Shown: positions 5,429 through 8,164 of the stretch, piece by piece
How the letters are laid out: every line of letters begins with the position of its first letter
Position numbering within the stretch: position 1 is the first letter of the stretch
Origin: an uncultured Propionibacteriaceae bacterium
GTDB taxonomy: Bacteria > Actinomycetota > Actinomycetes > Propionibacteriales > Propionibacteriaceae
DNA length: 8,164 bases
NCBI GenBank assembly: GCA_937859105.1
Contig: CALMAD010000209.1
Span: forward strand, 1-8,164
Direction: 5' to 3'
The notes under the pieces: generated by a model
The model's database searches: none
The model's input: the letters and a program-made list of their open reading frames with translations, nothing else
Told to the model about the DNA's origin: nothing
Translations under genes and position numbers: made by a program

Positions 5429-5914
5429 ATGACTTTTACTGTCGGCGAAACCGTTGTCTACCCCAATCATGGGGCGGCCGTCATCGAAGACATCGAAACC
5501 CGCACCATCAAAGGGGAGGAACGCCTCTACCTCGTGTTGAGAATCGTCGGGCAGAACGACCTGGTGGTCCGTGTTCCCGCGTGCAACCTCGACCTGGTGG
5601 GCGTCCGTGATGTCGTCGACGCCGACGGCCTCGAGCGTGTTTTCAACGTCCTGCGTGCGCCCCATACCGAAGAGCCCACGAACTGGTCCCGCCGCTACAA
5701 GGCCAACCTCGAGAAGCTGCACTCCGGCAACGTGCTGAAGGTCGCCGAGGTCGTGCGCGATCTGTGGCGCCGCGAGCGTGAGCGTGGCCTGTCGGCCGGC
5801 GAGAAGCGCATGCTGGCGAAGGCCCGGCAGATCCTGGTCTCCGAGCTCGCCCTCGCCGAAAAGGTGGAGGAGGGTCGTGCGGAAGTCATGCTCGATGAGG
5901 TCCTCGCGTCCTAG
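5429..5914 (+). CDS. carD: RNA polymerase-binding transcription factor CarD
   Basis: CarD binds the RNA polymerase beta subunit and wedges into the upstream edge of the promoter bubble, stabilising open complexes, notably at rRNA promoters; it is essential in mycobacteria. The 161-residue product nearly equals the M. tuberculosis length (162). The N-terminal Tudor-like RNAP-interaction domain (1-55) has [17 protein letters not shown]25 and R48, matching the mycobacterial arginines (R25, R47) that contact RNA polymerase. The helical DNA-binding domain (about 62-161) includes [17 protein letters not shown], with W86 equivalent to the minor-groove tryptophan W85, and [17 protein letters not shown]. 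The ATG at 5429 has GGAAGGGG eight bases upstream. An in-frame ATG at 5348 would add 27 residues, but it has no conserved sequence and spans the candidate promoter, so I reject it. ispD follows after nine bases. Confidence 0.97.
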   Translation: MTFTVGETVVYPNHGAAVIEDIETRTIKGEERLYLVLRIVGQNDLVVRVPACNLDLVGVRDVVDADGLERVFNVLRAPHTEEPTNWSRRYKANLEKLHSGNVLKVAEVVRDLWRRERERGLSAGEKRMLAKARQILVSELALAEKVEEGRAEVMLDEVLAS

Positions 5915-5917
5915 TCT
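5912..5917 (+). promoter_or_regulatory. Candidate internal promoter for ispD, overlapping the carD stop
   Basis: TAGTCT begins with the TAG stop of carD and fits TANNNT. It ends seven bases before the A of the ispD ATG (5924), the expected distance from a -10 box to a start point, and no Shine-Dalgarno sequence precedes ispD. A leaderless ispD-ispF transcript is therefore possible beside carD read-through. Confidence 0.4.
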
Positions 5918-5923
5918 GGCCTG

Positions 5924-6637
5924 ATGCCTGACAACAACTCATCCGAACCGGTCGTCGCCATGGTGGTGGCGGCCGGTTCCGGCGTTCGCCTCGGGGGCGA
6001 GACGCCGAAAGCGCTCCGCACCGTCGCGGGCGTCCCGCTGGTCACCCGCTCGGTCCGTCAGTTGGCCGCCGGCGGCTGCACCCACGCGATCGTCGTCATC
6101 GCGCCCCGCACTGAAGAGGCGTTCAGGGCGGCCCTGGCCGACGCGCCCGTCCCGGTGACGTTCGTCGAAGGCGGCCACCGCCGGCAGGATTCGGTGCTGA
6201 ACGGGCTGGTCGCGCTCGCGGAGGTCGAGGGGCTGGAGCACGCGCAGATCGTCCTCGTGCACGACGCCGCGCGGGCGCTTGTGCCCGTCGAGGTGGTCGC
6301 CCGGGTGGTGGACGCGGTGGCCGCCGGGGCGGTGGCCGTCACGCCGGTCGTCCCGGTCGTGGACACGATCCGGCAGCGCAACGAGGTCGGCTCTGCCGCC
6401 ATCGACCGGTCGTTGCTGCGGGCCGTGCAGACGCCGCAGGGCTTCGACCGCGAGACCCTCATCGAGGCGCACCGGCTCGTCGCCGATCATCAACTCGACG
6501 TCACCGACGACATCGCCGCCTGCGAGTTCGCCGGCGAGGTCGCCACGCTCGTGGAGGGCGACGTCTCCGCGCTGAAGATCACGACCCCGCTCGACCTCGT
6601 CGTCGCCGAGGCGCTCGTGTCCGGCGTCGAGGCGTGA
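5924..6637 (+). CDS. ispD: 2-C-methyl-D-erythritol 4-phosphate cytidylyltransferase IspD
   Basis: Joins CTP and 2-C-methyl-D-erythritol 4-phosphate to give CDP-ME, the third step of the non-mevalonate (MEP) isoprenoid pathway; cytoplasmic. The 237-residue product is normal in length. Visible motifs: the CTP-binding loop [16 protein letters not shown] (15-30) with R22 and K29; GGHRRQDSV (83-91); VHDAAR (112-117) with the metal-linked D114; R162 in [15 protein letters not shown], matching the catalytic arginine of E. coli IspD (R157); [11 protein letters not shown] (194-204); and K218 in KITTPLDL, matching K213. It starts nine bases after carD with no ribosome-binding site, so either coupling to carD or a leaderless message is needed. 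The end overlaps ispF by GTGA. The carD-ispD-ispF order matches mycobacteria. Confidence 0.96.
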   Translation: MPDNNSSEPVVAMVVAAGSGVRLGGETPKALRTVAGVPLVTRSVRQLAAGGCTHAIVVIAPRTEEAFRAALADAPVPVTFVEGGHRRQDSVLNGLVALAEVEGLEHAQIVLVHDAARALVPVEVVARVVDAVAAGAVAVTPVVPVVDTIRQRNEVGSAAIDRSLLRAVQTPQGFDRETLIEAHRLVADHQLDVTDDIAACEFAGEVATLVEGDVSALKITTPLDLVVAEALVSGVEA

Positions 6638-7149
6638 GCGTCCGGGTCGGGGTGGGCACCGACGTCCACCGGCTGGCCGACGGCGTCCCGATGCGGGTGG
6701 CCGGGCTGCATTTTCCCGACGAGCCGCAGGGCCTGGCCGGCCATTCGGACGGCGACGTGGCCGCGCACGCGGCCTGCGACGCGCTGTTCTCGGCGTCCGG
6801 GCTGGGTGATATGGGCTCCAACTTCGGCACGAGCGACCCCGCCTGGGCGGGCGCCAGCGGCGTGGCGTTCGTCCGGGAATGCGCCCGGCGCGTCCGGGCG
6901 GCCGGGTTCGAGATCGGCAGCGTGGGCGTCCAGGTGATCGGCAACCGGCCGCGGATGGCGGCGCGGCGTGCCGAGGCCGAAGGCGTCCTGACGGAGGCGC
7001 TGGGGGCACCGGTCTCGGTGTCGGCGACCACGACCGACGGGCTCGGCCTCACCGGCCGGGGTGAGGGTGTGGCCGCCATCGCGACGGCGCTGGTGATCGG
7101 GCCGCAGGAGGCGGGCGAGGAGCGGCCTGCGGGCGGCGTCCGCGGGTGA
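6634..7149 (+). CDS. ispF: 2-C-methyl-D-erythritol 2,4-cyclodiphosphate synthase IspF
   Basis: Cyclises CDP-ME 2-phosphate to MEcPP with release of CMP, two steps after IspD in the MEP pathway; a zinc-dependent homotrimer. The 171-residue product has metal ligands D10 and H12 (GTDVHR) and H45 in [15 protein letters not shown]. It also has the flexible loop [14 protein letters not shown] (58-71), where the usual FP is FG, and the nucleotide-binding segment [14 protein letters not shown] (132-145), where the usual glutamate is D135. A short Gly/Glu/Arg-rich tail (about 155-171) exceeds the common family end. The GTG start (6634-6636) shares GTGA with the ispD stop, so translation is coupled. 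The gene ends at a hairpin facing the convergent peptidase gene. Confidence 0.95.
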   Translation: MSVRVGVGTDVHRLADGVPMRVAGLHFPDEPQGLAGHSDGDVAAHAACDALFSASGLGDMGSNFGTSDPAWAGASGVAFVRECARRVRAAGFEIGSVGVQVIGNRPRMAARRAEAEGVLTEALGAPVSVSATTTDGLGLTGRGEGVAAIATALVIGPQEAGEERPAGGVRG

Positions 7150-7170
7150 GCGTGGCCGCCGGCCGCGCTC
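7148..7170. terminator. Hairpin at the ispF/peptidase convergence
   Basis: GAGCGTGGCC (7148-7157) pairs with GGCCGCGCTC (7161-7170) around a GCC loop; nine Watson-Crick pairs plus one G-T. It includes the last two bases of the ispF stop and abuts the peptidase stop (7171), filling the whole 21-base gap between two convergent genes. There is no T-tract, so it may be an I-shaped, U-less terminator. Confidence 0.55.
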
Positions 7171-8164
7171 TCAGCGCACGGAGGACGCCGGGGCGACCCA
7201 CGTGTTGCAGACGCCCACCTGGCTGCTGCCCAGGCCGGTGGTGAACCAGCCCTGCCGCGAGCGGCCCAGGCCGTGGCCCTCGTCGATGCCGGGGTTGCCG
7301 CTGAGCACGTCATCGCCGATGTTGCAGGCGAGTTGGCGAAGCTGCTCGAGGTTGGCCTCGCCCAGGTTCTGCGACTGCGCGACCGACCGGACGTATTGCG
7401 CGCTCAGGCAGTCTGCCTGCGTCTCCGCGCGGCGCGACATCTGGCGCGCCTCGCTCGCCGACGCCCGCTGCTCCAGCGCCTTGTCGGAGATCAGGATGCC
7501 GGTGCGCGCCTGGACGGCGTGCCCGAACTCGTGGGCGATGATCGTCTCGGCCGCGTACGGCGTCTGCTGCACCGACGTCGGGAAGGCGCGCAGCAGCGGC
7601 TGCGCGTAATAGACGCGCTGGTCGCCCGCGCAGTAGGCGGCGTTGACCTCTTTCATGACGCCGCACGCCGTCCGGATGGGCTGGTCGTAGACGTAAACCG
7701 GCGGACGCGGCAACTGGAAGCCGGCGGACGTGACCGGCGGCTCCCACACGGTCATGAGGCAACCCATGAGGTCGTTGAGGTGGGTCTGCAGCTGCGAGCG
7801 GGACGCCGTGCGCGGGTCGATGCGCGCCATCTGGCAGTTCGTCGGCACGGGCACCGACTGGTCGTAGACCGGGTTGGCCCTGAGCAGGTTGCGGGCCTCG
7901 CCGACCGTCGACGGTGCGGGCAGCTCGGGCGGGTTCATGTCGGGCGGCGGCGGCTGGTAGCCCTCGTTGACGTAGCCCCCCTCGGCCGGCTGGCCGGGGG
8001 TGTCGGGCTGCTGCCCGGACTGCTCCCCGGCCGCGGAGACGAACCCGCGCAGCACCGAGAGCACGACCATGAGCGCGACGACGAACAGGGCGAGCCGGAC
8101 GAGCGTGCCGAAGAAGCCGCGGCGGCGCGGCGGGCGCCGGTTCGGGAAACCCCCCGGCGGCGGC
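7171..8164 (-). CDS. Membrane-anchored neutral zinc metallopeptidase (partial, 5' end outside window)
   Basis: A member of the putative neutral zinc metallopeptidase family (YpfJ-like, Pfam Zn_peptidase). The frame stays open to the window edge, so the start is not visible. The visible N-terminus is Pro/Gly/Arg-rich and cytoplasmic, followed by one membrane helix (about 8040-8109, LVRLALFVVALMVVLSVL), then a Pro/Gln/Gly-rich linker and an extracellular catalytic domain. Active-site motif: AHEFGHAVQ (HEXXH, near 7525-7550), with a likely third ligand in the downstream AETQADCLSAQYV. Other family marks are AAYCAGDQRVYYAQPLL, GIDEGHGLGRSRQGWFTTGL and a final VCNTW, with cysteines likely paired outside the cell. 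An internal ATG at 8070 lies inside the membrane helix and is not a credible start. Its substrate is unknown. It is convergent with ispF and shows no functional link to it. Confidence 0.9.
   Translation of the reverse strand, partial: PPPGGFPNRRPPRRRGFFGTLVRLALFVVALMVVLSVLRGFVSAAGEQSGQQPDTPGQPAEGGYVNEGYQPPPPDMNPPELPAPSTVGEARNLLRANPVYDQSVPVPTNCQMARIDPRTASRSQLQTHLNDLMGCLMTVWEPPVTSAGFQLPRPPVYVYDQPIRTACGVMKEVNAAYCAGDQRVYYAQPLLRAFPTSVQQTPYAAETIIAHEFGHAVQARTGILISDKALEQRASASEARQMSRRAETQADCLSAQYVRSVAQSQNLGEANLEQLRQLACNIGDDVLSGNPGIDEGHGLGRSRQGWFTTGLGSSQVGVCNTWVAPASSVR

Noticed and set aside
5939..7009. Open frame of 356 codons opposite ispD and ispF
   Set aside because: Low-complexity Arg/Pro/Gly sequence opposite two certain enzymes; GC artefact.

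Overview
The window reads as chromosomal core DNA of a high-GC Gram-positive bacterium (Actinomycetota). Every coding region prefers G/C at the third codon position. The gene set is typically actinobacterial: SenX3/RegX3-type kinase and regulator next to phoU, an LpqE-like lipoprotein, a CarD almost superimposable on the mycobacterial protein, and the carD-ispD-ispF order known from mycobacteria. Several starts look leaderless (a TANNNT -10 box about 7 bases before the start codon), also common in this phylum. Propionibacteriaceae or a relative is my guess, with low confidence.

Layout. (1) 38-648, minus: a Cro/C1-type DNA-binding regulator broken by a one-base frameshift inside its recognition helix. 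An 11-base direct repeat and a strong hairpin that probably ends phoU transcription lie upstream. (2) 771-3466: phosphate-signalling module. phoU (minus) diverges from senX3-regX3 (plus, ATGA overlap). The shared spacer holds a two-unit, 11-base-phased GTTCAC repeat that looks like a PHO box. (3) 3522-4478: a divergent ribose-phosphate pyrophosphokinase with its own likely leaderless start, closed by a 14-bp bidirectional hairpin. (4) 4546-5139, minus: LpqE-like lipoprotein. (5) 5140-5428: divergent regulatory spacer with a 15-base palindrome and candidate promoters. (6) 5429-7149: carD, ispD and ispF on the plus strand, with a possible internal ispD promoter made from the carD stop codon. (7) 7171 to the window end, minus: a membrane-anchored neutral zinc metallopeptidase whose start lies beyond the window.

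How the genes fit together. PhoU, SenX3 and RegX3 form the phosphate-limitation switch: PhoU relays the state of phosphate uptake to the kinase, which phosphorylates RegX3, and RegX3 then probably acts back on the shared phoU/senX3 region. Prs makes PRPP for nucleotide, histidine and tryptophan synthesis. CarD is a global RNA polymerase partner stabilising open complexes. IspD and IspF catalyse two steps of the MEP isoprenoid pathway. The lipoprotein and peptidase act at the cell envelope.

I found no RNA genes, mobile elements, CRISPR arrays or phage genes, and no credible wholly new system. The items most worth a second look are regulatory: the PHO box, the broken regulator with its operator-like repeats, the stop-codon/-10 overlap before ispD, and the divergent Prs.
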